DNA from: Virgisporangium aliadipatigenens
GTDB taxonomy: Bacteria > Actinomycetota > Actinomycetes > Mycobacteriales > Micromonosporaceae
DNA length: 64,000 bases
Reading direction: 5' to 3'
Assembly (NCBI RefSeq): GCF_016863615.1
Contig: NZ_BOPF01000008.1
Coordinates: 186,001-250,000 of the forward strand
Shown here: piece by piece, positions 45,041 to 55,452 of the stretch
How positions within the stretch are numbered: the first letter of the stretch is position 1
Layout of the letters: every line of letters starts with the position of its first letter
Translations under genes and position numbers: made by a program
The notes under the pieces: generated by a model
Databases searched by the model: none
Told to the model about the DNA's origin: nothing
What the model saw: only the letters and a program-made list of their open reading frames with translations

Positions 45041-47791
45041 TTACTGTCGGCGCTCGATCGGCAGGCGTGCGCGGGTGAAGAGCACGGCCAGGCCGATCGC
45101 CACCGCGGGCACCGCGACCAGGGAAATCGCCACGTTCGACCAGGGGATGACGATCGGGATCACGAACGGCTGCGGCGGCCACGACTCGGCATAGGCGTGG
45201 TTGTTTCCGTTGATCACCGCGATGGCGGCGGCCACCCCGGCGACGATGCCGAGCACCGAACCGAGCCCGGCGATCAGCCCCATCCGGCTGGCCGACAGCA
45301 GCGTGCGCACGATCGGGGAGGCACCCACCGCGCCGAGCGTCGACAGGTCGGCCCTGCTCTCCGAGGCGGCCAGGCCGGTGGCGATGGCGGCGGCGCCCAG
45401 CGCGATGAACCCGGCGACGACCGCGATCACCAGCAGGAACGGGTTTCCGCGTTCGGGCTGCGGCAGCCGCTCGACGTCGATCCGGTAGCTGCCCGGCACC
45501 CGCGCGACGGCGTCTAGCACCCGATCGCGTTCGGCCTGGCTCGGCATGCGCGTCGTCGCCACCACGAACCCGTTCGGCCGGCTCCACAGGCCGACCGCGG
45601 TGACCGTGGCCGGCGTCATCACCAGCGTCGGCACCTCCGCCCCTTCGGGGAACACCATCGCCGGAACGCGCACCGGCTTGCCCTCCGGTTGGCCGCGTTC
45701 GGTCGGCACGGCGTCGGGCAGCCCGTGCACCCGAAGCGTCACGTGCCCGTCCACCACGTACCGGTCGTCGCGCACCAGCACCCCGCCCGCGTTCAGCACC
45801 TGAACGGCCTTCTCGACCGTCGCGCGGTCCAGCTTCAGCACCCGGTTCAGCAGTTCCGGCTCGATCACCAGGTTGTACAGGTAGACGGAGTTGCCGAAGC
45901 TGTTGACCTCCACCGCGCAGCGCTCGTCCCGCCGGGCGGCCTTCTGCTCCGCCTTGGACAGCGGGCCGGTGCGCTCCCAGTACGGGCAGCGTCGGTCCTG
46001 CGGAATGTCGACCGAGACCCCGCACTTGGTGGACTCCGCCGGGACGCAGGTGATCGTGCGCACCGGCACGACATCGGCCGCGGGCAGGCTGTCGCGCAGC
46101 GCCCTCTCCAGGGCCGGCGCGGCCTCCGGCGGAGGCAGAACGATCGGCGAGTCGGGGTCGCTCCCGGAGGTGTCGACGAGGGCGGTGGCGTAGCCGATCG
46201 GCAGCATGCCGGGGCTGGTCGACTTCATCGAACGGCTGTCGGTCGAGGCCACGAGCGTCGCGATCATCGCGCTGACTGCCACCGCCCCGAGGACGGCCGA
46301 GATCGCCGAGGCGGTGGCGGAACGGTTGCGCCCGGCGTCGCGCAGCGCGATCCGGACCGGTAGCCACAGCCGGCTGCCCAGGCGGGCGATGAGCGCGACC
46401 AGCGCCGGCGTGCACAGCACCAGCCCCAGCTGGCCGAGCACCAGCCCGAACATCGTCGCGTTGGAGTTCTCGCTCCGGGCGCCGAGCGTCGCGAGCGCCA
46501 CCCCGCCACCGGCCATGAGCACCCCCAGCACGGTCCACCGGTGCCGGAGCCGGCTCGGCGCGAACCGCCCGCTGAGCGCGGCGGTCACCGGTACCCGGCC
46601 GGCCATCCACGCCGGGACGAGCGCCGCGAGCACCCCGGACGCGACGGCCACGAACGCCAGTCCCGCCAGGGCCGCCGGGTACAGCCGGAACGCCCCCGGC
46701 CGGGTGGAGTACACGAGTCCCGCGAGCAGGCCGGTGCTGAACCACGCGGCGATCGTGCCGATCACCAGCCCGGTGCCGGCGGCGGCGGCGCCGAGCAGCA
46801 CCCCGTCGGCCAGCACGATGCGGCGCAACTGGCGGGGCGTGCCACCGGTGGCGGCCACGAGCGCCAGGTCGCGCCGCCGGCGGCGGGCACCCATCGCGAA
46901 GGCCGGCCCGGCGAGCAGCACCACCTCGAGCACCAGCGAACCGCCGACCGCGGTCAGCACGCTGAACGAGTCGTCGCTTCGCTGTTCCTCGACCGCCCCC
47001 TCGAACGGCCCCTCCGGGTGCAGCAGCACCTCCCGGGAGATCGCCATGATGCCCTTGGCGTTGAGCGCGCGCACCGCGGACCAGGTGAGCGGCGTGGGCG
47101 TGTCGACCAGCCAGTGCAACTGGTACATGGCGCTGCGGTCCTTGACCGTCGGCGGCGGGTAGGTCCCCGGCGCCATGATCACTTGGGCGATCTTCAGCTG
47201 GGAGGGATCCTCGACCAGCCCGACGACCCGCCACGTGCGGCTGCCGTCGGCCAGCGTGACCGTGCCGCCGAGCCCGACGCCGAGGCGTTCGCGGGCCACC
47301 GGGGTGAGCGCCACCTCGTCGGTCGACGCGGGTGCGCGCCCGGAGAGCGGGCGCAGGATGCCGCGGGCCATCGGGTCGGCGTAGGCGAGTTCGCGGGCGT
47401 GGAGCGTGCCCCGCCCGTGCGCGGTGCGGAACGTCTGCTCCCCCCTGCGGTCCAGCAGCACCCGGCTGCCCGGCGGCAGCGCCGCGACGAGCTGTTCGGC
47501 CGTGGGCGCGAACGGCAGCGCCTCGCCCACCGGGCCGCCGGCGAACTCCGTCGGGGCCTGCCGCACCGGCCCCTCCCACTCCCAGTGCACGAGCGCGTCG
47601 GCGGCACCGAGCCGGCGTTCGGCGATCTCGGCGGGCCGCAGCTTGAACGTGTCGTACGCGACCGCCGCGAACGACAGGCCGAGCACCGGCAGCCCGATCA
47701 GGGCCACGACGAGCGCGCTGCGCCCCTTGGCGCGCCGGGTCTCCCGCCACGCGATGCGCAGCGCGGAGCGCCAGTTGCTGACGATCTTCAC
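45041..47791 (-). CDS. ABC transporter permease, FtsX/MacB type
   Basis: 916 residues. A helix near residue 28-50 (ALVVALIGLPVLGLSFAAVA), a large external domain, then two FtsX permease units (three helices about 290-400 and further helices to the end) with a second external domain (about 540-750), giving the duplicated arrangement of actinobacterial FtsX permeases. These machines usually export peptides or lipoproteins or transmit mechanical signals rather than import. Its start overlaps the ATPase stop by 4 bases, so the two work as one transporter. Confidence 0.88.
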   Translation of the reverse strand: MKIVSNWRSALRIAWRETRRAKGRSALVVALIGLPVLGLSFAAVAYDTFKLRPAEIAERRLGAADALVHWEWEGPVRQAPTEFAGGPVGEALPFAPTAEQLVAALPPGSRVLLDRRGEQTFRTAHGRGTLHARELAYADPMARGILRPLSGRAPASTDEVALTPVARERLGVGLGGTVTLADGSRTWRVVGLVEDPSQLKIAQVIMAPGTYPPPTVKDRSAMYQLHWLVDTPTPLTWSAVRALNAKGIMAISREVLLHPEGPFEGAVEEQRSDDSFSVLTAVGGSLVLEVVLLAGPAFAMGARRRRRDLALVAATGGTPRQLRRIVLADGVLLGAAAAGTGLVIGTIAAWFSTGLLAGLVYSTRPGAFRLYPAALAGLAFVAVASGVLAALVPAWMAGRVPVTAALSGRFAPSRLRHRWTVLGVLMAGGGVALATLGARSENSNATMFGLVLGQLGLVLCTPALVALIARLGSRLWLPVRIALRDAGRNRSATASAISAVLGAVAVSAMIATLVASTDSRSMKSTSPGMLPIGYATALVDTSGSDPDSPIVLPPPEAAPALERALRDSLPAADVVPVRTITCVPAESTKCGVSVDIPQDRRCPYWERTGPLSKAEQKAARRDERCAVEVNSFGNSVYLYNLVIEPELLNRVLKLDRATVEKAVQVLNAGGVLVRDDRYVVDGHVTLRVHGLPDAVPTERGQPEGKPVRVPAMVFPEGAEVPTLVMTPATVTAVGLWSRPNGFVVATTRMPSQAERDRVLDAVARVPGSYRIDVERLPQPERGNPFLLVIAVVAGFIALGAAAIATGLAASESRADLSTLGAVGASPIVRTLLSASRMGLIAGLGSVLGIVAGVAAAIAVINGNNHAYAESWPPQPFVIPIVIPWSNVAISLVAVPAVAIGLAVLFTRARLPIERRQ

Positions 47792-48498
47792 GACGCCAGC
47801 AGCTCCTCGGGTTGGGCCAGCGGGCCGGAGGTGTCGACGACGAGGCCGTCGCGCAGGAACACCACCCGGTCGGCCCAGGCCGCGTGCCGCGCCTCGTGCG
47901 TCACGAGCACCCCGGCCGCCCCCGCGTCGACCCGGGCGCGCAGGACCCGCAGGACGGCCTCGCCGGTGGTGGAGTCGAGCGCGCCGGTGGGCTCGTCGGC
48001 GAGTACGAGACGGCGTTCGCCGACCAGGGCGCGGGCGATGGCGACCCGCTGCTGCTGTCCACCGGAGAGCGCCTCCGGGAAACGTCCGGCGAGGTCGGCC
48101 ATGCCCACGTCGCCGAGGGACGCGAGAGCGAGCCGGCGGGCCTTGCCGATGGAGGTGCCGTCGAGTTCGAGGGGGAGGGCGACGTTCTCCAGGGCGGTGA
48201 GGCTGGGCAGGAGGTTGAGCTCCTGGAAGACGTAGCCGATGCGGCGGCGGCGCAGCGCCGCGAGCTTGCGACGGGAGAGCCCGCCGAGCGCCTGCCCGTC
48301 GACGCGCACCGTGCCGCCGGTGGGCGCGTCGAGGCCGCCGGCGAGGTTGAGCAGCGTGGACTTGCCGGAGCCGGAAGGGCCCATCACGGCGACGAGTTCG
48401 CCGGTGGCGACCGCGAGCGTGACGCCGCGCAGGGCGTGCACCGCCGTGTCGCCGGTGCCGTGCGTGCGGTGCACGGCGTCGAGTTCGAGCATGGTCAT
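47788..48498 (-). CDS. ABC transporter ATPase, MacB/LolD type
   Basis: 236 residues from ATG 48498, overlapping the PadR gene's stop by 4 bases. Walker A GPSGSGKS, Q-loop YVFQELNLLPSLTALENVAL, signature LSGGQQQRVAIARAL, Walker B LVLADEPTGALD and the H-loop VTHEARHA are complete; the pattern is that of exporters paired with FtsX-type permeases. Middle gene of the PadR-ATPase-permease operon. Confidence 0.94.
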   Translation of the reverse strand: MTMLELDAVHRTHGTGDTAVHALRGVTLAVATGELVAVMGPSGSGKSTLLNLAGGLDAPTGGTVRVDGQALGGLSRRKLAALRRRRIGYVFQELNLLPSLTALENVALPLELDGTSIGKARRLALASLGDVGMADLAGRFPEALSGGQQQRVAIARALVGERRLVLADEPTGALDSTTGEAVLRVLRARVDAGAAGVLVTHEARHAAWADRVVFLRDGLVVDTSGPLAQPEELLAS

Positions 48499-49073
48499 CG
48501 GGAGTGCGCCTCCTGGGTCGAGGGGTCGGGCGCTGCCGGGCTCGTGGGCGTGGGATGGGCCGGCCGGTGCCGCAGGACGGTGGCTTCGCAGTGGTCCAGC
48601 CAGCGGATCTCCGCCTCGGCCTGGAAGACCATGGCGTCGAGCACGAGGCGCCAGGAGAGGTCGCCCGGCCCGTGTTCCCGGGCCTTCATCCGGGTGAACT
48701 CCTGGAGCGCGCGCATGGTCGCCGAACGCTGCCGCTGCACCACGTCGGTGACGTTGACGCCGGGCGTCGTGACGGCGAGCGCGAGCTTGATGGTCAGCTC
48801 GTCGCGGGGGCGTTCGGTCCGGCTGACCGGCGTGGTGAACCACTTCTCCAGGTCGGCCAGGCCCGCCTCGGTGATCTCGTACGGCCGCTGGCTGTCCTGT
48901 CCGGGCAGCGCGCGGGCGAATCCGTCCCGCTCGAGCCGGGAGAGCGTGGTGTAGACCTGCCCGATGTTGAGCGGCCAGGTGCCCCCCGTGGACTCCTCGA
49001 ACGCGCTGCGCAACTGGTAGCCGTACATCGGGCCGCGACGGAGCAGGGCGAGAAGGCCGTACCTGACTGACAT
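48495..49073 (-). CDS. PadR-family transcriptional regulator
   Basis: 192 residues from ATG 49073 (MSVRYGLLALLRRGPMYGYQ), preferred to the upstream ATG at 49103, which lies in the operator region. The winged helix NIGQVYTTLSRLERDGFARA and YEITEAGLADLEKWF are the PadR N-terminal domain; the rest is the helical Vir_act_alpha_C dimerisation region, followed by a Pro/Ser/Thr-rich tail. First gene of the operon, so it probably represses its own exporter genes until a ligand releases it. Operators at 49083-49120. Confidence 0.9.
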   Translation of the reverse strand: MSVRYGLLALLRRGPMYGYQLRSAFEESTGGTWPLNIGQVYTTLSRLERDGFARALPGQDSQRPYEITEAGLADLEKWFTTPVSRTERPRDELTIKLALAVTTPGVNVTDVVQRQRSATMRALQEFTRMKAREHGPGDLSWRLVLDAMVFQAEAEIRWLDHCEATVLRHRPAHPTPTSPAAPDPSTQEAHSR

Positions 49074-49082
49074 GGCTACCGA

Positions 49083-49120
49083 GTATGCATACCGGGTATT
49101 CACATGTCCATACCGGGTAT
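49083..49120 (-). promoter_or_regulatory. Twin PadR operator sites
   Basis: ATACCGGGTAT occurs exactly twice, at 49089-49099 and 49110-49120, each a dyad (ATACC/GGTAT), with centres 21 bases apart, i.e. two helical turns. A third overlapping palindrome GTATGCATAC lies at 49083-49092. All are within 50 bases upstream of the PadR start, as expected for autoregulation by a dimer pair. Confidence 0.75.
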
Positions 49121-49139
49121 GCAGTCGACCCCCGGACCC

Positions 49140-49553
49140 CTACGAACGCCCGGGGAAGGGCACGATCGCCGGCGCGACCCCGGCCGTCCTGCGGAACCGG
49201 GTGGCCCGCACGGCGCAGTCGGTCAGTGCGTCCACCGCCAGCCGCCGGTCGTCCCCCTCGGCGGCCAGCAGCGCGGCACGCCACGCGGCGGCCGTGCGCT
49301 CCTCCAGCACGATCGCCAGCCGCAGCGCCGACGCCGGATCCGTGACCGGCTCGGGCAGCCCGTAGCGCGCCTCGGCCGCCGGCGCGCTCGCCCCCAGGGC
49401 GGCCAGCCGCAGCGCCAACGCGTCGCGCCGACCCCGGTGTGCCGCCTCGGCCTCCATGGCCAGCCCCTTGCGCTGCGCGTCGAGGAACGCCCCGACCACG
49501 CCGTAGCCGTAGATCGCCGCGTGCTCGGCGGCGAGCGCGTCCGTCAGGCTCAC
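49140..49553 (-). CDS. Ferritin-like DUF4439 protein
   Basis: 137 residues from GTG 49553. A four-helix bundle is expected from TDALAAEHAAIYGYGVVGAF, VLEERTAAAWRAALLAAEGD and the final helices; the Glu-x-x-x-Tyr-x-Tyr pattern in the first helix resembles DUF4439/ferritin-like proteins of actinobacteria. Whether a metal site is present is not clear. The start overlaps the stop of the lipoprotein gene by 4 bases, so the two are coupled. Confidence 0.72.
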   Translation of the reverse strand: MSLTDALAAEHAAIYGYGVVGAFLDAQRKGLAMEAEAAHRGRRDALALRLAALGASAPAAEARYGLPEPVTDPASALRLAIVLEERTAAAWRAALLAAEGDDRRLAVDALTDCAVRATRFRRTAGVAPAIVPFPGRS

Positions 49554-50029
49554 TGCTGCGCTCCGGCTAGGCTCTCGGCGTGGGTCGCCCGCGCGGCGGC
49601 GATGGTGCCGACCAGCGGGGCGTGATGGGACAGGACGCCGAGGCAGGCGGTCGCCGCGCGGCCGGACGCGGCGCGTTCGTCCTCGGCGAGGGTCTTGAGC
49701 GTGACGGTGCCCCCGGGGGCCGCCGACGCGGACGGATCGGCCGGTGCCGTGGCGGTGTCGAGCGCGCGCAGCAACGCATCGGCGTGCGCCCGGTGCGCGT
49801 CCCGAACGACCGTGAGCCGTTCGGCCTCGGCGGGCAGCGCGCCGATCGCCGCCTCGTACCGGGCGGCCAGCCGCGCCGACTCGGCCAGCACGCCGCGCAA
49901 CAGGTCGGCGTCGGCCATCACGGCCGGACCGGCCAGTCTGGGAAATCCGGGCATCGCACACCCGCTGAGCAGGCCGGACGCTCCGGCCACGAGAACTACC
50001 CGGCGTGAATACGCCCGTCCGCTCCGCAC
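49550..50029 (-). CDS. Tat-type lipoprotein, helical
   Basis: 159 residues from GTG 50029 (MRSGRAYSRRVVLVAGASGL), an uncertain choice; GTG 50056 adds 9 residues. SRRVVL is a twin-arginine motif and LLSGC a lipobox, so the protein should be folded before export and anchored at the outer face of the membrane. The mature part is Ala-rich helix (RLAARYEAAIGALPAEAERL and so on). Coupled to the ferritin-like gene, its likely partner. Function unknown. Confidence 0.7.
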   Translation of the reverse strand: MRSGRAYSRRVVLVAGASGLLSGCAMPGFPRLAGPAVMADADLLRGVLAESARLAARYEAAIGALPAEAERLTVVRDAHRAHADALLRALDTATAPADPSASAAPGGTVTLKTLAEDERAASGRAATACLGVLSHHAPLVGTIAAARATHAESLAGAQQ

Positions 50030-50179
50030 CGGGACTAGTGAACACCATAGGTGCACGGGGTCCCAGTCGGAGCGCCGCGACGCCGTACGTCGTTACGTCG
50101 CGTTAGGCTTCACGGCGAGCCGCCCGGCGAAAGTGTTCTCGGGCGGCGTTCAGGCATGTAATCGAGAGGGTGGCCCACC

Positions 50180-50845
50180 ATGGCGGAGCGGCGGGGTAAC
50201 CGCGCCGGCGGCCGCGCGGGCAGCCGGACCGGCGGCCGGAGCCAGCGACCCGCGGTCGGTGCCCCTGGGCGCCCACCCGCGGGGCGCGATCTGTCCGCCC
50301 AGCGCACCAAACTACGACAGATCATCACGCCGGTGATCAGCGAAGCCGGTTTTTACCTGGAGGGCCTCGCGCTGTCCCGGGCGGGCCGGCGCTACCTCGT
50401 CCGGCTGACCGTGGACGGGGACGAGGCGATCAACCTCGACGGGGTCGCCGACGTGTCGCGCCTGGTCTCCAAGGCGCTCGACGAGGCCGAGGAACGCGAC
50501 GGCGAGGTGCTCGACGGCGAGTACGAGCTGCAGGTCAGTTCCCCCGGTGTCGACCGGCCGCTGACCGAGCCGCGGCACTGGCGGCGCAACACCGGCCGGC
50601 TGGTGCAGGTGCGCGCCGGCGACGCCGGCCAGGTGACGGGGCGGGTGACGGAGGCCGGCCCGGACGGGGTCACGCTCGACGTCGAGGGCACCGCGCACAG
50701 CTTTTCCTACGACGCGCTCGGCCCGGGCAAGGTGCAGCTGGAGTTCAACCGGCTGTCGGAGCTGCCCGACGAGGACGTCGGCACGGATGACGAGTTCACC
50801 GACGTAGACGACGCTGACGATGACTGGGAGGAGGACGAGGAGTGA
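50180..50845 (+). CDS. rimP: Ribosome maturation factor RimP
   Basis: 221 residues. The RimP core (about 40-195) has [40 protein letters not shown] and [20 protein letters not shown]. It is needed for 30S assembly. The ends are unusual: a basic Arg/Gly-rich head (residues 1-40, [18 protein letters not shown]) and a very acidic tail ([18 protein letters not shown]). The stop overlaps nusA by 4 bases (GTGA). First gene of the rimP-nusA-ylxR-infB operon; the 120 bases upstream show no clear promoter. Confidence 0.95.
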   Translation: MAERRGNRAGGRAGSRTGGRSQRPAVGAPGRPPAGRDLSAQRTKLRQIITPVISEAGFYLEGLALSRAGRRYLVRLTVDGDEAINLDGVADVSRLVSKALDEAEERDGEVLDGEYELQVSSPGVDRPLTEPRHWRRNTGRLVQVRAGDAGQVTGRVTEAGPDGVTLDVEGTAHSFSYDALGPGKVQLEFNRLSELPDEDVGTDDEFTDVDDADDDWEEDEE

Positions 50846-51870
50846 ACATCGACCTCGCGGCCCTCCGCGCGCTGGAGCGCGAACGGGAGATCCCGTTCGA
50901 GACGATCCTCGCCGCGATCGAGACGGCGCTGCTGACGGCGTACCGCCACACAGAGGGGGCCAACCCGCACGCCCGCGTCGAGATCGATCGGAAGAGCGGG
51001 TTCGCGGCCGTCTTCGCCCAGGAGGTCGACGACGAGGGTGTGATCGTGCGCGAGTACGACGACACCCCGCACGACTTCGGCCGGATCGCCGCCATGACGG
51101 CCAAGCAGGTGATCCTCCAGCGGCTGCGGGAGGCGACCGACGAGGCGCACTTCGGCGAGTACGCCGGCCGCGACGGCGACCTGGTCACCGGCGTGATCCA
51201 GGCGCACGAGGCGCGCACCGAGAAGGGGATCGTCACCGTCGACCTCGGCAAGGTGGAGGCCATGCTCCCCGCCGCCGAACAGGTGCCGGGCGAGCGGTAC
51301 GACCACGGCCAGCGCATCAAGTGCATCGTCGTGCACGTGGCGAAGGGCTTCCGCGGCCCGCAGATCACGCTGTCGCGTTCGCACCCGAGCCTGGTGAAGC
51401 GGTTGTTCGCGCTGGAGGTGCCGGAGATCGCGGACGGCACGGTGGAGATCGCGGCCATCGCGCGTGAGGCAGGTCACCGGACGAAGATCGCCGTTCGGTC
51501 CACCGCCGCCGGCGTCAACGCGAAGGGCGCCTGCATCGGTCCGATGGGCCAGCGGGTCCGCGCCGTCATGAGCGAACTGCACGGCGAAAAGATCGACATC
51601 ATCGACTGGTCGGACGACCCCGCGGCGTTCGTCGGGAACGCGCTGTCGCCCGCCAAGGCGCTGCGCGTCGAAGTGGTCGACGCGGCCACCCGCACCGCAC
51701 GGGTGACGGTGCCGGACTTCCAGCTCTCCTTGGCGATCGGGCGCGAGGGGCAAAATGCCCGGCTTGCCGCCAGATTGACCGGATGGCGCATTGACATCAG
51801 GCCCGACAACGAAGCCGGCGGTGGAACGGCGCCCACACCGGGCGGCGCGCGGGCCGAGACTGCGGGGTAG
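50842..51870 (+). CDS. nusA: Transcription termination/antitermination factor NusA
   Basis: 342 residues from GTG 50842. N-terminal RNA-polymerase-binding domain ([20 protein letters not shown]), S1 domain (about 108-175), and two KH domains with [20 protein letters not shown] and [20 protein letters not shown]. It lacks the acidic C-terminal repeats of E. coli NusA, as in other actinobacteria. Coupled to rimP. Confidence 0.96.
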   Translation: MNIDLAALRALEREREIPFETILAAIETALLTAYRHTEGANPHARVEIDRKSGFAAVFAQEVDDEGVIVREYDDTPHDFGRIAAMTAKQVILQRLREATDEAHFGEYAGRDGDLVTGVIQAHEARTEKGIVTVDLGKVEAMLPAAEQVPGERYDHGQRIKCIVVHVAKGFRGPQITLSRSHPSLVKRLFALEVPEIADGTVEIAAIAREAGHRTKIAVRSTAAGVNAKGACIGPMGQRVRAVMSELHGEKIDIIDWSDDPAAFVGNALSPAKALRVEVVDAATRTARVTVPDFQLSLAIGREGQNARLAARLTGWRIDIRPDNEAGGGTAPTPGGARAETAG

Positions 51871-51875
51871 ACTTC

Positions 51876-52265
51876 TTGGCGGTACGTCGTGCACGACCGG
51901 CGATCCCGTCGGAGTGGCCGGGGCAACCCGTCCGCACCTGCGTGGGATGCCGGAAGCGCGCGCCAGCCTCCGAGTTGTTGCGGATCGTCGCGAGTCGGGT
52001 CGCGCCGGATCGATATCTGGCGGTTCCTGATCCGCGCCGCATCAGGCCCGGGCGGGGTGCTCATCTGCACCGCGACCAGGCTTGTCTCGCGTTGGCGCAG
52101 CGACGAAACGCCTTCGGGCGTGCGTTGCGCGTCACCGGTGTCGTCGACATCGGTGAGTTGGCCGAGGCGGTTCCCATGGCCGCCGAGACCGGCACCGCCA
52201 GAGGTGGGAGCGTCCAGCCCCACCCGGACTCGCAAGGTAGGACGACCGGCATGAGCACACGATGA
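51876..52265 (+). CDS. YlxR (DUF448) RNA-binding protein
   Basis: 129 residues, apparently from TTG 51876, the only start near the family's N-terminus (PVRTCVGCRKRAPASELLRI). The body has GRGAHLHRDQACLALAQRRN and AFGRALRV, the YlxR signature, whose members bind RNA and DNA and act as regulators in some bacteria. The last ~35 residues are a polar tail. Always found between nusA and infB, as here. Confidence 0.87.
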   Translation: MAVRRARPAIPSEWPGQPVRTCVGCRKRAPASELLRIVASRVAPDRYLAVPDPRRIRPGRGAHLHRDQACLALAQRRNAFGRALRVTGVVDIGELAEAVPMAAETGTARGGSVQPHPDSQGRTTGMSTR

Positions 52266-52351
52266 AGTCGCCGAAATGATCAGGCTTCAAGTGCACGAGT
52301 GAGGTCGGCGCGCGGGCAACCGCTGCTGCCGGCCTCGAGATGAGGAGTGCA

Positions 52352-55300
52352 GTGGCAGGAAAGGCCCGCGTACACGAGCTCGCCAAGGAGCTCGGGGTCG
52401 AGAGCAAGACCGTTCTGGCCAAGCTTCAGGAGCTGGGCGAGTACGTCAAATCAGCATCGAGCACGGTGGAGGCGCCGGTCGCCCGGCGTCTGCGCGCACA
52501 CTATGCCGCGGGCGCAGCCCCGTCGGCGCAGCCCGCCGAGGCGAAGTCCACTCCGTCCGCACCGGCCACCCCGGCCGCCGTGCCGGGCCGTCCGGCTCCG
52601 CCCCGTACCAGTGCCCGTCCCGGGCCGCCGCCGCCGAAGCGGGTCTCCCCGCCGGCCGGTGGCGGTGGCGGTGGCTCCCGTGGTCCGGTCCCCGGACCGC
52701 CGCGTCCCGCCACGCCGGCAGCGCCGGCCGCCCCGGTGATGAAGCCGACGAGTGCGCACGACATCGAGGTGGCCGCCGCCGAGGAGCGGGCCGCCAAGCT
52801 CAAGGCCGACCAGGAATCCGCGATGAAGGCGGCCCGGGCGGCGCAGCAGCGCGACACCCAGACCCGGCGCCAGCCGCCGGCCGAGGGCGGCCCGTCGCAG
52901 GGTCCGCGCCCCGGCCCCCGGCCCGGTCCGGCGGGTGGCGCTCCCGCGGGTCCGCGTCCCGGCCCGGCCGGTGGCGCGACGCCGCGTCCGCCGGCGCGTA
53001 GCGGCGGCAACAACCCGTTCGGCATCAACCCCGCCGCTGCCGGTGGCGGGCGCCCGACGCCGAACTCCATCCCGCGGCCCAACCCGGCCTCGATGCCGCC
53101 CCGGCCGAGCCCGGCCTCCATGGGCGGCCCGCGGCCGAACCCGTCGCAGATGCCCAGCCAGCGTCCGGCGCGTCCGGGCGGCGGTCCGGGTGGTGGCGGT
53201 GCCGGTCGTCCGGGTGGTGGCGGCGGAGGCTTCCGCGGCGGTCCCGGTGGCGGCGGCGGTGCCGGTCGTCCCGGTGGTGGCGGCGGCGGGTTCCGCGGCG
53301 GTCCCGGCGGTGGTGGCGGCGGCGGGTTCCGACCCGGCGGCGGCGCTCCCGGTGGTGGCGGCGGCGGTTACCGCGGTGGCCCCGGTGGCGGCGGTGGTGC
53401 TCCCGCAGGTGGGGGCATGGCCGGTCGTCCCGGTGGTGGCGGCGGTCGCGGTCGTGGCGGCGGTGCCGCGGGTGCCTTCGGGCGTCCCGGTGGGCGTCCG
53501 ACGCGGGGTCGCAAGTCGAAGAAGCAGCGGCGTCAAGAGTTCGACAACCTGTCGGCACCGACGATGGGTTCGGGCGCCCCGCGCGGTCAGGGCCAGGTCA
53601 TCCGGCTGCCGCGTGGTGCCTCGCTGTCGGACTTCGCCGACCGGATCGACGCCAACCCGGGTTCGCTGGTCCAGGAGATGTTCAACCTGGGCGACATGGT
53701 GACCGCGACGCAGTCGTGCTCCGACGAGACGCTTCTGCTGCTCGGCGAGCACCTCGGCTTCGACGTGCAGATCGTCAGCCCGGAGGACGAGGACCGCGAG
53801 CTGCTCAAGCGGTTCGACATCGACCTCGACGCCGAGATCGACGAGGAGCGCCTGGTGGCGCGCCCGCCGGTCGTGACCGTCATGGGCCACGTCGACCACG
53901 GTAAGACGAAGCTGCTCGACGCGATCCGTTCGGCCAACGTGGTCGCCGGTGAGGCGGGTGGCATCACCCAGCACATCGGTGCCTACCAGGTGCACGTGGA
54001 GCACGACGGCAACGACCGTGCGATCACGTTCATCGACACCCCGGGTCACGAGGCGTTCACCGCCATGCGTGCCCGTGGTGCCCAGGCCACGGACATCGTG
54101 GTGCTGGTGGTGGCGGCCGACGACGGCGTGATGCCGCAGACGATCGAGGCGCTCAACCACGCGCAGGCGGCCGAGGTGCCGATCGTCGTGGCGGTGAACA
54201 AGATCGACAAGCCGGACGCCAACCCGGACAAGGTGCGCCAGCAGCTCACCGAGTACGGCCTGGTCGCCGAGGAGTACGGCGGCGACACGATGTTCGTCAA
54301 CATCTCGGCGAAGAGCCGGATCAACATCGACGGACTGCTGGAAGCGGTGCTGCTCACCGCGGACGCGTCGCTCGACCTGCGGGCGCCGGCCGACGGTGCG
54401 CCGCAGGGTATCGCGATCGAGGGTCACCTCGACCGCGGTCGCGGTCCGGTGGCGACGGTGCTGGTCCAGAAGGGCACGCTCAACGTCGGTGACGCGATCG
54501 TCGCCGGTGGTGCCTACGGCCGCGTCCGGGCGATGCTCGACGAACACCACAAGCCGGTGGCGTCGGCGGGTCCGGCCCGTCCGGTGCTGGTGCTCGGCCT
54601 CACGGCCGTGCCCGGCGCGGGTGACACGTTCCTGGTGGCGGATGACGACCGCACCGCCCGGCAGATCGCCGAGCAGCGGCAGGCCCGTCGGCGCGCGGCG
54701 CAGATGGCCAACAGCCGCGGTCGCGCCACGCTGGAAACGCTCATGGAGCAGATCAAGGAGGGCGAGAAGACCTCGCTCACCCTCATCCTCAAGGGCGACG
54801 TGTCCGGTTCGGTGGAGGCCCTGGAGGACGCCCTCGTCAAGATCGAGGTGTCCGACGAGGTTCAGCTCAAGATCATCCATCGTGGCGTCGGTGCCATCAC
54901 CGAGAGCGACATCATGCTGGCCAGCGCGTCCGACGCGGTGGTCATCGGGTTCAACGTCCGCACCGAGGGCAAGTCCCGCGAGCTGGCCGAGCGCGAAGGC
55001 GTGGAGATCCGGTACTACACCGTCATCTACCAGGCCATCGAGGAGATCGAGGCCGCGCTCAAGGGCATGCTCAAGCCGGAGTTCGAAGAGGTCGAGCTGG
55101 GTACGGCCGAGGTCCGCGAGGTCTTCAAGTCGTCCCGCTTCGGCAGCATCGCCGGTTCGCTGGTGCGCTCCGGGCTCATCCGGCGCAACGGCAAGGCGCG
55201 GCTCATCCGCGACGGTGCCGTGGTGGCCGACAACCTCACGGTGGTCGGGCTGCGTCGGTTCACGGATGATGCCACCGAGGTCCGCGAGGGCTTCGAGTGC

Positions 55301-55384
55301 GGTATCAACCTGGGCAACTACAACGACATCAATGTCGGGGACGTCATCGAGACGTTCGAGATGCGGGAGAAGCCCCGCTCGTAG
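52352..55384 (+). CDS. infB: Translation initiation factor IF-2
   Basis: 1010 residues from GTG 52352 ([20 protein letters not shown]), with GAGGAG 4 bases upstream; ATG 52340 is less likely. After the small N-terminal helical domain comes a ~330-residue Pro/Gly/Arg-rich stretch, with a glycine-rich run encoded at about 53170-53470. Then the GTPase domain with GHVDHGKT (about residue 512), DTPGHEAF and NKIDKP, and domains II-IV ending FEMREKPRS. It places initiator tRNA on the 30S subunit. Confidence 0.97.
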   Translation: MAGKARVHELAKELGVESKTVLAKLQELGEYVKSASSTVEAPVARRLRAHYAAGAAPSAQPAEAKSTPSAPATPAAVPGRPAPPRTSARPGPPPPKRVSPPAGGGGGGSRGPVPGPPRPATPAAPAAPVMKPTSAHDIEVAAAEERAAKLKADQESAMKAARAAQQRDTQTRRQPPAEGGPSQGPRPGPRPGPAGGAPAGPRPGPAGGATPRPPARSGGNNPFGINPAAAGGGRPTPNSIPRPNPASMPPRPSPASMGGPRPNPSQMPSQRPARPGGGPGGGGAGRPGGGGGGFRGGPGGGGGAGRPGGGGGGFRGGPGGGGGGGFRPGGGAPGGGGGGYRGGPGGGGGAPAGGGMAGRPGGGGGRGRGGGAAGAFGRPGGRPTRGRKSKKQRRQEFDNLSAPTMGSGAPRGQGQVIRLPRGASLSDFADRIDANPGSLVQEMFNLGDMVTATQSCSDETLLLLGEHLGFDVQIVSPEDEDRELLKRFDIDLDAEIDEERLVARPPVVTVMGHVDHGKTKLLDAIRSANVVAGEAGGITQHIGAYQVHVEHDGNDRAITFIDTPGHEAFTAMRARGAQATDIVVLVVAADDGVMPQTIEALNHAQAAEVPIVVAVNKIDKPDANPDKVRQQLTEYGLVAEEYGGDTMFVNISAKSRINIDGLLEAVLLTADASLDLRAPADGAPQGIAIEGHLDRGRGPVATVLVQKGTLNVGDAIVAGGAYGRVRAMLDEHHKPVASAGPARPVLVLGLTAVPGAGDTFLVADDDRTARQIAEQRQARRRAAQMANSRGRATLETLMEQIKEGEKTSLTLILKGDVSGSVEALEDALVKIEVSDEVQLKIIHRGVGAITESDIMLASASDAVVIGFNVRTEGKSRELAEREGVEIRYYTVIYQAIEEIEAALKGMLKPEFEEVELGTAEVREVFKSSRFGSIAGSLVRSGLIRRNGKARLIRDGAVVADNLTVVGLRRFTDDATEVREGFECGINLGNYNDINVGDVIETFEMREKPRS

Positions 55385-55452
55385 TACCTGAAGTGTGCGA
55401 GGGTCCGGCCGTCAGGGTCGGACCCTCGTTCCATCTAGGAAGAGGGTGGTTG

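Noticed and set aside
53170-53470. G/C-rich repetitive stretch resembling a repeat array
   Set aside because: It is the in-frame Gly-rich linker of IF-2.
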